Of a DNA stretch of 64,000 bases, positions 43,540 through 55,085 are shown piece by piece (positions within the stretch are counted from its first letter, which is position 1; each line of letters opens with the position of its first letter). This DNA is from Bedellia somnulentella (taxonomy: Eukaryota; Arthropoda; Insecta; Lepidoptera; Bedelliidae), in NCBI GenBank assembly GCA_963576735.1, contig OY755175.1, positions 7,518,401 to 7,582,400 of the forward strand, in the 5' to 3' direction. The translations under genes were made by a program, and so were the position numbers. Below the pieces are notes generated by a model. It was not told the origin of the DNA. It searched no databases and saw nothing but the letters and a program-made list of their open reading frames with translations.

Positions 43540-45864
43540 AATGTTATGTTAAGAACAAATAGTGCCTATGCTAACCTTTGTAGTATTATATACGACAAGA
43601 ACGCCATGTATATTGAAATAAACAGTATTTTTGTAGTATATAAAGCTTGTAGAATCACTGGTATATCAACCGTAGTACAACCAGGCCAACTTAAGAAATA
43701 CCGCGCATTGTGTATTGAAAAGTTATTTAGAACGAATCAATTTCTACCTATACGTAAGATATATAATCCTAATAATAGGAATTTTTAGGTTCACTGCGTT
43801 TATATACTTCCGGCCCGGAGTTCCGAAGTGCAACGCATAGTGGGTTCCGTTCACAGCCTGGAAATTCCAGGTTCGATTCACAGAAGTATATTCATAATTT
43901 AATCAATTAAGACATTTTAGTTCGGTTAAAGTAAGTACTTCAAACTGAATCCGCCTTCAGAGGGCATGCAATACCGTTGGCATCAGTCGGCTGCCACTCC
44001 TCGCTCAGTGCGATCGCCCTAAGTCATCGTGATCTACGAAGAACAAATCAACTCATACAGGGTAGACTCGAACCCCTCGGACTTATATGGAGTATGATCA
44101 TCATGATGATGAAACGAAAAAAAGAAAATTGTACACATTTACGAATTCAATTCTTGCTATAATAAAAAACGGCAAATCTTCCAATACTTTATTAGGACTG
44201 TAGCTTAGGACGTTCAGCACACGTAGTAGTGATCTCAAAGCTCATCCTATGATGCCCATCATTGGAGGGTGTATTTTAACCTAGTTTTAAGTAATATTTT
44301 TTAGTTTATCTAAGTAAGTAAATATTATAGTTTTAAGTAATCTTACAATAAATCAGTTTATATTCAACTACACACCCGAGAGTTTACTTTCATCCCTGAA
44401 GCATCCGACACTTCAAGGTCTCATTCTGATAACTGCGGATTTCTCATAAAAATAAAGATAATATCAGTTACTCCGTTTTACTCTTCAAATTTATTTATAA
44501 ACTTTGGTCGTAAAATGCCTAGCTTCAAAAAGGAGACATCTTATTTCAGTACCACAATTTTAGATTAATCGATATTCTACTAAATATCCAGTAAGTTTCA
44601 ATCAAGTCTTTAAGTTGTGTATCGCTAAGTTTCGTTAGATATAGGAATTGGTTCATTGAAAAAAGCCCAATTCAAATAATAAACCGTACTAATTAGATTC
44701 AGTTTTACTTTAATGTTAACGTATTTCTGTAATAAAGTAAACTGTTTTGTCCATGTCTCACTAGAATAGTTATATATCTTAGCCACAAATTCTCAAGTAA
44801 CTTTTTACAGTATCACAGGATGAGTCTATTGGGACAAACATGCAAAAATATTTTACCTACCGCTTTTGTTTTTGAAGATATAATTATTCAGAGTTGCTCA
44901 ATATTTTTTCCTAATCTATAAAGAACGATTACCACAAGTAGTGGTTTTTAATGAAGAATGCGATGTATTCTATCATCTTAATTTCCTAAACATTTCAAAC
45001 CTTTAAAGCCGGCTCCTGTTTTTTTGTTATCACAGTTGCAACTCATGTCTTGAAACCAGGTTAGTATCTGTAATTTAAATACAACTGCAAAGTGGTATCA
45101 AATAAAAAGCCAAGACTTTAAATTCTGAAAGAAGTTGACAGAGATAAATCCTCTCCAAAGTCCTTGCTGCCAGCCAACAGCGTTTTATAAGACACATTCA
45201 TTATAAGTTTGGAATCGAATGAGTTTGTCATCAACATAAATCTCTCTAGTTAAAGCTGTGGACAAAGTTTAAAACTACATTTTGCATATTTTGTGGTTAT
45301 TTTCTGCTGCAAACTATTGAACAAGATCAAATTAGACTGCGATTTACAAATAGAACTAAGAAGGGAAGTTTAAGATAAACTTAGTAGCTCTTTTGTTTGG
45401 TTCAGTTGCCGACTGCTCTGAATATTTTAACAGTCGTCTATATATCTATTTATATACAATGTTATAAACTGGAAAGATTGGTTTGTGCGTTTGTTTGTTC
45501 ACCGACTCCAACAAATCTTCCAGCAATTTAAAGCTACACTAACGCTTTCCGAAGTATTATAGACTATTATATATATTATTATATCATCACGCTAAATATA
45601 ATACGGGTCAGTATTGAAAAATAACACCATCTGGGAATGACCACTAGTTAATAAACTAGATAACTAAGTGGTAAACCATCTAAACCTGATAAACACACAA
45701 AGGAGGTGCAGGGTTTATATTTAGCTACGAACCTAGATATATCTGAGACGTATATAGAAAGACTATTTCACCAGAAATTTAGATATCGTAAGTTCACATC
45801 ATCAGTGGTGTTTAGTATGAGATCACTTTATAAATATTAGATTACAAGGACGTCGATTTATAGG
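43540..45864. other. Intergenic, largely unrecognised
   Basis: AT-rich. A possible tRNA-derived relic lies at 43825-43890 (AGGTTCGATTCAC resembles a B box). Nothing else is supported over 2.3 kb. Confidence 0.45.
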
Positions 45865-45945
45865 TGACGCCGTCCGTGGTCTAGTAGATAGGTGACTAGC
45901 TTCTCGGTGCGGAGGTTGCGGGTGCGGATGTGGATACCCGCTGAG
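45865..45945 (+). repeat. Decayed tRNA-derived SINE head
   Basis: GTCCGTGGTCTAGTAGATAG resembles an A box. A stretch GCGGAGGTTGCGGGTGCGG sits at B-box distance but is mutated. No body could be defined. Confidence 0.4.
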
Positions 45946-46011
45946 AGCAACATTTATGTGATGAGCATAACTGACTGTTTCCTAGTCTTGGATTTTATTT
46001 ATACATACATA

Positions 46012-46230
46012 TTCTCACGCCGTTAGTTCCCATTGGGGTAGGCAGAGACTATCGATCGCCACTTTGTACGATCCTGGCAATCCTCTCTAGCTTCATTCAC
46101 ATCCATCAATCTTTTCATACATGCTCTTTTATTTTTCGTACTACGGACACCTGCCTTTTTGAGTACATTTTCTATTTGATCCAAATGTGTCCTCCGAGGT
46201 CGTCCTCTACTAACATTACCTTCCACATTT
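46012..46230 (-). mobile_element. RTE-type LINE 3' end, best copy
   Basis: Minus strand encodes NVSRGRPRRTHLDQIENVL, KKAGVRSTKNKRACMKRLM and DRTKWRSIVSAYPNGN followed by stop and ACGGCGTGAGAATATG. This is the C-terminus of an RTE-type ORF2, 5'-truncated to about 220 bp. Confidence 0.8.
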
Positions 46231-47144
46231 TATTTATATGTGTATTATATTATATTAAATATATCGTTGAGTTAGTATCCCATAATACAAGTTTACTTAG
46301 TTTGTGGCTAACTTGATCTATGAAAAAATATGTCTGTATACTTATTTATTTATTTTATCAGTCACGGAAAAATATTGGAAGTGTTCTGCCTTAAAATTGT
46401 TCTAAAACGGCATTTCATGTATGTACCAAGGCTAATTCAATTATGTATTTTTACCCGCAGCGTGTTCAAGCCTCAGAAAAAGGTACATTATTTTTAAAGC
46501 ACTTAACGCCAACGTGGAAACGCCATAGTAATATACTTAGTTATTCATTTTCACGAGAAGTATATTTTGAGCAGAGTCCCGAACCCTAATCGGGTTGAGG
46601 GGATAATGTGTTGTCACCTTCTAAATCGGCGCAAATAGCTCCAAAACGGTCATTTGGACCTTTCCATATCGTTGGCTCCGAGATCCAAAATTAAAACCTT
46701 TTGTAATAAATGAAGTTTATATTGATAGCACTCTATTTTACTACTTCCTTATACGGCATTTTTTTCGTCTTATTTATACTTACTGACTTTATACTCACGC
46801 CCGTTGTTCCCATTGTGGGAGGCTGAGACTATAGATCGCCACATTAATCATTCTTGTCATACGTATCTCATGTTTATACATAGAAGGAAAAACATCTAAA
46901 CAAAATAGTCTCAAATAATCGTGTCCAGCTTTCTACTGAAATTATCTCTTCAAGTAAGCTCTCAAACTATTTCCATTCTCACAAGTTTATGCTAGAGGAA
47001 GTCAGCAAAAATAAATTGAATGTAGGTAACTTAAAGAAATTGCTGCAAACTTTGATCCTATTATAGGATTTACAATTGAACAGTCGTACAGGTAAGTTTT
47101 GTTATAATGTTTACCATATAATAAAAAAGAAACATGATATTACA
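46231..47144. other. Intergenic with a short RTE relic
   Basis: 46785-46870 is a degenerate RTE 3' end (ACTCACGCCCGTTGTTCCC). The rest is AT-rich and unrecognised. Confidence 0.5.
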
Positions 47145-47308
47145 TACATTTTTATACCTACTCACCGCCATAAATCCCAAAAAGGCTAGCTTCAGAGCTA
47201 GAAAATTCTCAGCTACAATTGGAACTTGATAAGAGGAAGATGGTAGGAATAGAGTATCGTTGGTGATGGGTCCCCAACCGCATCGCCCAAATACCACTTA
47301 AACTAAGA
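47145..47308 (-). repeat. Family A fragment
   Basis: Minus-sense 3' part with CTCACCGCCATAAATCCC, ending near CGCATCGCCCAAATACCAC. Confidence 0.65.
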
Positions 47309-47341
47309 TTATACAAGACATTACATAAGACAAGTATATCT

Positions 47342-48165
47342 GGGCCCTGTTCAATAAAACTGACAATCCGACATATATGTCAAGCGTGACAATTCTACAA
47401 TTCGACAAGTTTCTGTTCAATAAACAATACAGGTGACAAATTTGTCAAGGCGGAAAACTGACAAAATTGTCGGATTGTCGCGACAATTCGACAATTTTGT
47501 GTTCAATAAAACTTTTAGCGCGACAGGTGATAGGTGACAATTTGTCGTGAAAAACTTGTCAATTCTGCTTTATTGAACAGAGAATTGTCACGACATATCG
47601 ACATATTTGTAAAATTGTCGGACAATCCCGACAGGTGAAGTGCTGTGTGTCACACACTCATTTGGAGGAATTTAAAACGTTTGTTCAAAGAGATGGTGCT
47701 TACGTCGAGTAGTGAAAGTAGTGAAGATGAATACTTTCCAAACAGAATATTTTTATTTTCATATATTAGTCCCAAAGTGGTTAGTTTGTTGCTCATATCC
47801 ATTTTAGCACCGATAACTAACGAACAATCGGATAGTAAGTATATTCGGTCATATAATCTTGTTCTTATTCTACCCTCATGCATTTTTTATTCTACTTCAT
47901 AAAATAAACAAATATGTCAAGAATTGACATATATGTCGTGACAAATCGACAATTTTGTCAGGGGCAATTATCGAACTCGACAATGGTTTGTGACAATTCC
48001 TAAGTTTTATTGAACGCATTTCGGTAGTGACAAAATTGTCGTGATTTTACCTGTCAATGTCGGACATATTTGTCATCTTTATTGAACAAGCTTCGCCTGA
48101 CAATCCGACAAATTTGTCAGTTTTTGACATATTTGTCGGATTGTCAGTTTTATTGAACAGGGCCC
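47342..48165. mobile_element. 824-bp terminal-inverted-repeat element filled with GACA..TGTC palindromes
   Basis: The ends are inverted repeats of about 42 bp with one mismatch (GGGCCCTGTTCAATAAAACT and so on; mirrored at the right end). Both sub-terminal zones contain many short palindromes such as TGACAAATTTGTCA, GACAAAATTGTC and TGACATATATGTC. They also hold seven TTCAATAAA boxes, three forward on the left and four reversed toward the right. The inner 47640-47900 segment has a short open frame (SSSESSEDEYFPNRIFLF) that I cannot assign. No clear target duplication is visible. It is likely a non-autonomous DNA transposon. Confidence 0.8.
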
Positions 48166-48314
48166 TTGGTGTAGGTAGGTGTAGAAACTAGTTCAACGTT
48201 TTAAATATTATAACTATTGAATTTCGTACTGGATTAAGATAATATATTCATAAAAACTACATAAGGCCATTTAAAAGTGGTCTAAAAAGGACAATGCAAG
48301 TAATCGATTAACTC

Positions 48315-48395
48315 AAACTCATGGGTTGGCAGAGGTACTGATACTTCTGAACACCACGTGACATTTTCACCTGGTTTTCAGAGTACCTACGTTAA
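48315..48395 (-). repeat. Family B fragment
   Basis: GGCAGAGGTACTGATACTTC and CACGTGACATTTTCACCTGG match the 3' third of family B in reverse sense. Confidence 0.6.
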
Positions 48396-49055
48396 GAAAG
48401 CAATCCAAACAGAAATATAGTTTCAGTGTTGCATGGGTACAGTACTTGTCTAGGTAAAGCCGTGGTCAAACCTACTGCATACTTATTTAATGGAGGAGTT
48501 GCTGGCGGGATAAAAACATGATCATAATAAGTATAGAGTATGTTTCATCTCGGATCTATCTTGACTTGATCATGAATTTGAAACTCATCATGAAATGAAC
48601 TTTTTTACGTATCGGGTTTTCGGGTTTCGGGAATTCGGGTTTGTACATATGTATTTATTTTAACCCGTTTTGATTTCTAATTGGGTAAATACACACAAAA
48701 GAGGATGACAGCGCGAATCAGAAGTTTAAGATCCATATAGTATAGCACCACAAATCTAACGAAGTATTATTTGAAAAGCCATTATATGTTTTCGCGTGCA
48801 TTATCTTAAATGCTACGGAAGATAGAACATACTTTAATAGATACACAGACATACTGCTAAAGTTATTACTTTTCGTTTTAAATTTGCTATAGTAATAATA
48901 AGTTATAAATTATAATAGGGTCATGAATAAATCATTCATATAAATCATGATAAACTGGATCACGAAACAACGATACGCCTTCCAAACCCGAAGTAGAATT
49001 AGATTTTACTGTATAAGTAATAATTATGACATTGATAAAATACATATAAAAATAC
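48396..49055. other. Intergenic, nothing recognised
   Basis: AT-rich with a small repeat of TCGGGTTTTCGGGTTTCGGG near 48618. No gene is visible. Confidence 0.5.
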
Positions 49056-49350
49056 CAGTTGTCCGCCCCAGCATCGCACGGATGGTGTTAAGTAATTCGT
49101 ACTGCTTACCCCATACGATATTTAGCTTGATTATCTAACTTAAGTAGCTTGTGAAAGTTTTAGCTTTCCATTGGTGAAATAATTTTTGAAATCAGAAATG
49201 TTGCGGGGCATTTTCATTACCGACACACAAACAAATCGTCCCTTTTTTTATTATAGAATATATCCACCAATTTTCAGCCAAATCGGTTTATCCTTTCTTG
49301 AGTTATAAATATTATAACTAACACCACTTTCTTTTTTATATGTATATAGA
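49056..49350 (-). mobile_element. Helitron relic
   Basis: Minus-sense. TCTATATACATATAAAAAAG forms its 5' end at 49350; the other end reads CCGTGCGATGCTGGGGCGG, as in Helitron 3' ends (CGCAAAGC-type hairpin zone). The CTAG is degraded. Confidence 0.5.
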
Positions 49351-49382
49351 TTTATCTTTCTATTGAAATATATTTTTTGTGC

Positions 49383-49623
49383 TGAGTAGTGTCGGCTTAG
49401 AATAGCACTACCACATTTCTTCCGGTGGGTGTACGTAAGAGGCGGATAACGGTATTGGGGCTATTAAGGGGTTTATGGGCGATGCGGTTGGAGACCCATC
49501 ACCAACAACCTTTATTTTACCATCTTTTCCCCTCTCAACTTTCCAAAAGTGGCTGAGAAAATTTTAGTTCTTAGCTCTGGCTACCCTTTCTAGGGATTTA
49601 CAGCCGTGAGAATATGTATGTAT
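49383..49623 (+). mobile_element. SINE-like family A copy
   Basis: Plus-sense, GAGTAGTGTCGGCTTAG to CAGCCGTGAGAATATGTATG, full length. Confidence 0.85.
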
Positions 49624-50112
49624 ATTTTTTGAACACTTAGACTAGACAAAGCAATAATATTTATTTCTTACAAGCGTTACAATCTGATTCTTCTGTATAT
49701 TTAATAACATGCTACAATTATGAAAATAAATGCAAAAGGAACTTCAAGTCTATATGGCAAAGGAAACTCAATCTAGCGCGGTTTTGCGATATTCCGTTTG
49801 AGCTGCGGTTAAACATAATAAAACAATCACAACCTAGCATACGGCTCCAGTTCAATATCTTATCTGAGATATAGGATTAGGGTTTATCTCCCGACGGATT
49901 GACGGGAATATACGAGAAGTTTGTGGCGGGAAAATGACAAACGTGAGCTTTTTCTGAAAAGAAGTATTATTTTTGTAGAAAGCTTACTTATAAGAATTTT
50001 AAACTACAATATTGAGTTTTAAGATGATATAAAGCAGCAATTATTGTTTTATATAAAGTTGTATGTTTTATATAATGTTGTAAGTAGTTGTTTATATATA
50101 TCTATACATATA
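49624..50112. other. Intergenic, nothing recognised
   Basis: AT-rich spacer between a family A copy and the mariner element. Confidence 0.5.
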
Positions 50113-50236
50113 CGAGGGGGATGCCAATAGAAGTTTGATACTCTTTTCTCATTTAATTGACACTGGCAAGCTATACACCATCTTATAGGCTGGTTTTTTA
50201 TTGACATATTTGAATATAGAACACACTTTTTTTTTT

Positions 50237-50476
50237 GCTGTGTAGTGTCGGCTTAGAATATCACTACCCCATTTCTTCCGGTGGGTGTACGTAAGAGGCG
50301 ACTAACGGTATTGGGGCTTTTAAGGGCGATGCGGTGGGAGACACATCACCAACAGCCTTTATTTCACCATCTTTTCCCCATGCAACTTCCAAAAGTGGCT
50401 GAGGAATTTCTAATTCCTTCGCTCTGGCTACCCCTTCTAGGGATTTATAGCCGTTAGTATATGTATGTATGTATGT
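50237..50476 (+). mobile_element. SINE-like family A copy inside the mariner
   Basis: Plus-sense, GCTGTGTAGTGTCGGCTTAG to TTAGTATATGTATGTATG, placed between the left terminal repeat and the transposase start. It lacks about 15 bp around GGGCTTTTAAGGG. Confidence 0.85.
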
Positions 50477-50545
50477 TCTTTTATTTATTTTTTATTTGAA
50501 TGAGTATCATTTTTCCGAGAATCTGGCGGGAGTTCACTTGCAACA

Positions 50546-51626
50546 ATGGAGCTCAGTCGACGTGATTTTCGCGCTATGATTTATTATGACTTTAAAAAAG
50601 GTTTAAAGCCTCAAGAATGTTTTGAACTTTTGGCTTCTACTTTTGGTGAGTCTGCTTATTCTCGAGCATCAGTATTCAATTGGTTTGCTGAATTTAAAAG
50701 AGGACGGGGATGTCTCGAAGATGAAGCGAAGACAGGACGACCGCCAACTGGGTCACGCAAGAAAACGTTCGTGCAGTCGAAAAACTTATTCGCGAAAAAC
50801 GACGAATTACATATGTAGAGCTAGAGCGAGAACTAGGAATTGGATCAGCAGCAATGCAAACCATAATTCACGACCACCTTTCTCTCCGTAAACGTTGTTC
50901 GAGATGGGTGCCGCACAAACTTACCGGTGAGCAGAAAGACCGTCGGGAGGATTGGTGCCTATTCATGATAGATAAATTCAACGGAGGCGAGAAAAAAAAA
51001 ACGTATATGATATACTGACTGGTGACGAAACATGGCTATATAACTATGATCCCGAATCAAAGCGACAGTCGACTGTATGGTGCTTTGAAGACGAGCCAAC
51101 TCCAACGAAATGTCGCCGTGCACGAAGCACACAGAAACAAATGGTCGCCCCGTTTTTCTGCAAAACGGGTCATATTCCTACTGTTGTGCTAGAGAATGAA
51201 AGAACGGTGAACTCCGAAAGGTATGTGACAGTTTGTGCTCCAACAGTAACATCAGCTTGGTGTGACAAGCGACCATAGTCAGGAATCTGGCACCTTCTCT
51301 GGCACCACGACAATGCGGCGCCGCACACGTCTGCCAGAACACTAGACTTTTTCAACTCGAAAAATGTGTCCATTCTCCCTGACCCGCCTTATTCCCCTAA
51401 CCTAGCGCCTTGTGATTTTTTCTTGTTTCCAAAAATCAAAGAAAAACTAAAGGGAAAGAAGTTTGAAAGCAAAGAAGATGCGCTGGTTGCCTATAATTTC
51501 GAGATTTCTGAGGTATCTAAAGAAGAGTGGTCACAGGTATTTTCCAATTGGTTCAGACGTATGGAAAAGTGTATACGTGCTCAGGGTGAATACTTTGAAA
51601 AGATCGATACTTGTAATAAAGAATAA
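50546..51626 (+). pseudogene. Mariner transposase, frameshifted
   Basis: Starts MELSRRDFRAMIYYDFKKGL with the helix-turn-helix FGESAYSRASVFNWFAEFKR, the mariner N-terminus. A first frameshift lies near 50750 (RPPTG, then VTQENVRAVEKLIREKRR in another frame) and a second at the A10 run 50992-51001. Later pieces keep TGDETWLYNYDPESKRQS (first Asp), LWHHDNAAPHTSARTLDFFN (second Asp) and PPYSPNLAPCDFFLFPKIKE (third Asp), then EYFEKIDTCNKE and stop. Together these are the D,D34D catalytic residues. The frameshifts and an internal stop near 51190 make it non-functional. Confidence 0.92.
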
Positions 51627-51675
51627 ATGTTATAATTTTTGAGTATCTAGTTTCTTTTGACAAGCCCCTCGTATA

Positions 51676-52722
51676 CTAGCTAACCCGACAGACTTCGTAC
51701 TGTCAAAAGTGTAGACTTTCACGTCGTCACACTGAAATATTTAACTGACCCCTTGAGATTCGATGCGATGAGAAAAAAAGTGTTTTTCATAGTGTCCTCA
51801 CAATTTTTTCACTTTATAATTTTTTAGTTTATAATTATAGTAGTTTCGGCTGAGCATTGATTCTCAGTCAGTCAGTCCATCTTGTCTTGCGCTTCATGCA
51901 CGCGTGTTAATTTTGTTGCGGAGTAATTTTAAAATTGTTTTATCTTCTAAGGTGTTGATTTAAATTAAGTGATGTCAAGGACAATTTTGTTCACAATTTA
52001 ATAATTTTAATTAACAACATATTTATTTGAATAAGGTTTAATATTATGTTAATAAAACATTATGGTAAATAATTGGGAATAATGCAATAATCTCGACCAA
52101 ATTTGATTACCATAAAAATTGTTATAGTGAATCATACATACATACATACATATACTCACGGCTATAATTCCCTAGAAGGGGTAGCCAGAGCTAAGGAATT
52201 ATAAAATTCCTCAGCCACTTTTGGAAGATGAGTGGGGAAAAGATGGTAAAATAAAGGGTTTTGGTGATGGGTCTCCAACCGCATCGCCCAAAAATCCAAT
52301 AAAAAGCCCCAGTACCCTTAGTCGCCTCTTACGACACCCGTGGGTAGAAAGGGGTAGCGTCATTCTAAGCCGGCACTACACGGCACAATCAATCTTAAAA
52401 GATAGACATATACTGTTGTAGACATTTTGTGAGATCAATTAAAGATCAATAATTCTTTTATACAAATTTTTTGGGTAACTTAAACCGTTTACGCAGCGCA
52501 CACAACGGAAACCTTAAAATATGAATAATCATCCCCGTTTGTGCATAATTTTTCGCTGATTATTTGCTCCTATTGGTCGCAGCGTGATGATATATAGCCT
52601 TCCTCAATAAATGAAATATCCAACACAAAAATATTTTTTCAATTTGATTCAGCAGTTCCTGAGATCCTAGCGTTCAAACAAACAAACTAACAAACTCTTC
52701 AGTTTTATAATATTAGTATAGA
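51676..52722 (-). mobile_element. Non-autonomous Helitron (with nested SINE A), abutting the mariner
   Basis: CTAG at 51676-51679 is the reverse of its 3' end; GA at 52721-52722 complements its 5' TC. Collinear with 8923-9645. It contains SINE A at 52135-52386. Its 3' end lies only 2 bp beyond the TA flank of the mariner. Confidence 0.88.
52135..52386 (-). mobile_element. SINE-like family A copy inside the Helitron
   Basis: Minus-sense full-length copy with short duplication AATCA at 52130-52134 and 52387-52391. Very similar to the copy at 33596-33837 (CATTCTAAGCCGGCACTACA). Confidence 0.85.
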
Positions 52723-53509
52723 TTTTTTTGTTGTGTTAGGTATGCTTCAACAATAGTCCCAATAATTTTTCATTAAGTTTGATAGCGATCGATGTTACAA
52801 AATATCGTAACAAATCCGTAGATGTCTTTGTTGATTATCGATTTTTATATAATAAATGGGTTTCCGTCAAATGGCATTTGGAACAATAGTTTTTTTTTAT
52901 TGTGTGTGTGTTTTTAAACGACTAAAAGCGGAGCAACTTATTATTTCGACGTGTCTTTTTTTCTTATCACGCTTAACTTTTAACAAAGACGTCCGATTTT
53001 ATACAATAATTAATTTTGCATCTTAATTTAAACAGATAAAATGATGACTATCTTTAAAAAGGACATCGAGATTTCTAAAATCATATTTTAATCAATGGTT
53101 TATTAAAGGATATTAACTTCCAAAGCGGTAAAATTTTGTAAATCCCTCCCCTTTCTAACAAAATATAATTAATTAATAAAAAAATATAAATAAAATATAT
53201 GTTGTAGCAAATAAAAACTAATAACGAAAATTAGTTGGAACAAATCTGTTTAGTAGTTTCTGAGTTTTGCGCATTTTGTAAAACTGCAAATGTAACTTTG
53301 TATTTCATACAATCATTACGAAAAACAAATATAAGTTTGTGTTTTGATGCCAAATAAAAAAAATAATTAGTCTTGACTTGATATATCGCTTCGATTTTAT
53401 AAACTTGCTACTAAGAAACTCTCCACAGGGCAAGTTAGTTATAATAATAATAAAAATAAATAATAATAATATAATAATATCCCAAAACAATTATTCAATG
53501 TTGTATTTT
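52723..53509. other. Intergenic, nothing recognised
   Basis: Strongly AT-rich with poly-T and AATAATAATA runs (53445-53480). No gene is visible. Confidence 0.55.
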
Positions 53510-53584
53510 TATTGGGGTTAATTTAACCGGTGACATAGAAACATAATAGGTTCTGTCGTCACTCCAATACCGAAGAAGAGCACA

Positions 53585-54970
53585 GTGGAACATCTCAACG
53601 ATATTCGACCCATAGGAATACTACCTACGTTATCGAAAGTATTGGAAAAGATAGTTTTGAAGCAAATTTTGGCATACTTAGAAAAATCTAATATCATTCC
53701 TTTACAGCAATCGGGTTTCCGTTCTGGACATAGTACTTCCACCGCTCTTCTTCACATTGTGGATGATCTGCTTACGGTTTCCGACAAAGGTAGCGCTTCT
53801 ATCCTCGTCTTACTCGACAACAGCCGCGCCTTTGATTCTATTTTTCCCCCACTCTTAATTTCTGAATTGCGCGCCGCTGGTTTTTCACAAACAGTTTGCA
53901 AGTGGTTTACATCTTATTTTAGTGATAGAACACAAATAGTGAAAACATATGATCCGAGTGGCCACCTGAAATTTTCAGACCCGCTCCCCGTCTCGCGTGG
54001 CGTGGTCCAGGGCTCAGTTCTTGGGCCTACACTTTTCTCTATTTACACCGCCAGTATATCGAAAATTATTACGCACTCCAAGTACCACCTCTATGCTGAT
54101 GATACTCAGGTCTATATAGACCTACCTACAAATATTACGGATTTCACTGACGGAGTAAATAAACTGAATAGAGATCTTAAATGTATTGTAGAATGGTCTA
54201 AAAAGTTTCACCTTACTGTAAACCCATTTAAAACTGTAGCCTTGATCTGCGGTACAGTGGATCAGGTGCGGAAGATCGAGGAGCTTCAGCCAGCTATTGT
54301 GGTTGATGGCACTGTAGTCCCACTTCAAAAGTGTGTCAGAAACCTTGGACTTTATATCGACCAACATCTTAATTTCGATGAGCATATAGACCTAAAAATC
54401 TCTAAAAGTTTTTCTGCGCTTAGTAGTTTATATAAGATAAGACCTTTTATTAGCCCAGGAATTCGCCTCAAGTTATGTGAGAGCTTGGTCTTGTCACAGT
54501 TGGGGTATTGCGATGTAGTATACGGACCTTGTCTTAAAAAAAATACTGAAAAAAGAATACAACGCGTTCAAAATGCCTGCATGCGTTTTTGTTATAACTT
54601 ACCTCGCCGACACCATATAACACCTCATTTAATCGAGAAAAAAATACTGAACATGAAGTACTCTAGATCTCTTAAGTATTCTTGTTTGGTTTACAAGATT
54701 TTAAAGAAAGGTGTCCCTAAATATTTATATAATAAACTTAACTTTTCTCTTCGTCAACGTAGAAATATTCTTCTTCTTCCGAAGCACAACCTCACTAAGA
54801 CGAAAGGCTGCTTCAAAATAGTAGCTTCCAAATGTTGGAACGATATACCCCCTCCTATAAAGGAAGCACGCACTGTTCAAACATTTAGGAATAAACTGCG
54901 AGAATGGCTTACTGTTTCTCAGCAAAATGAATTTGGAGCTCAGTATGGTTGTGCTTCACCCCCACCTTGA
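53585..54970 (+). CDS. LINE reverse transcriptase domain (ORF2 remnant, open)
   Basis: 461 codons are open to the stop at 54968, with coding similarity starting about 35 bp further upstream. Motifs in order: RPIGILPTLSKVLEKIV; FRSGHSTSTALLHIVDDL; LVLLDNSRAFDSIFPPLL (catalytic Asp kept, with Asn in place of the usual Phe in LLDFSRAFD); VSRGVVQGSVLGPTLFSIY; HLYADDTQVYIDL with the Asp pair; LGLYIDQHLNFDEHI. The C-terminus has CYNLPRRHHITPHLIEKK and [18 protein letters not shown]. The endonuclease is missing, so this copy is not autonomous. There is no start codon of its own; the first codon given is only where the frame opens conventionally. Confidence 0.85.
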   Translation: MEHLNDIRPIGILPTLSKVLEKIVLKQILAYLEKSNIIPLQQSGFRSGHSTSTALLHIVDDLLTVSDKGSASILVLLDNSRAFDSIFPPLLISELRAAGFSQTVCKWFTSYFSDRTQIVKTYDPSGHLKFSDPLPVSRGVVQGSVLGPTLFSIYTASISKIITHSKYHLYADDTQVYIDLPTNITDFTDGVNKLNRDLKCIVEWSKKFHLTVNPFKTVALICGTVDQVRKIEELQPAIVVDGTVVPLQKCVRNLGLYIDQHLNFDEHIDLKISKSFSALSSLYKIRPFISPGIRLKLCESLVLSQLGYCDVVYGPCLKKNTEKRIQRVQNACMRFCYNLPRRHHITPHLIEKKILNMKYSRSLKYSCLVYKILKKGVPKYLYNKLNFSLRQRRNILLLPKHNLTKTKGCFKIVASKCWNDIPPPIKEARTVQTFRNKLREWLTVSQQNEFGAQYGCASPPP

Positions 54971-55000
54971 CGTTATTCCGTCTAAGTTGTTTAAAATATA

Positions 55001-55085
55001 GATATACATGTGTATGTATATGTATGTGTGTGTATGTGTATGTATGAATATATATGTGTAAGTTTGTATATATATATATATACTA
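55001..55085. repeat. TATG/TATA microsatellite in the LINE 3' UTR
   Basis: Alternating purine-pyrimidine stretch (GTATGTATATGTATGTGTG to TATATATATATATA). Confidence 0.85.

Larger units (their letters stand above)
50113..51671 (+). mobile_element. Mariner transposon with nested SINE A
   Basis: Flanked by TA dinucleotides (50111-50112 and 51672-51673). Imperfect terminal inverted repeats of about 31 bp begin CGAGGGG at both ends and share GATACTC. Without the 240-bp SINE A insertion at 50237-50476 it is about 1.3 kb, the normal mariner length. Its transposase frame is broken. Confidence 0.9.

Noticed and set aside
47645..47902. Short protein frame inside the TIR element (ESSEDEYFPNRIF)
   Set aside because: Too short, unassigned, and with an equally long antisense frame; not called as a gene.
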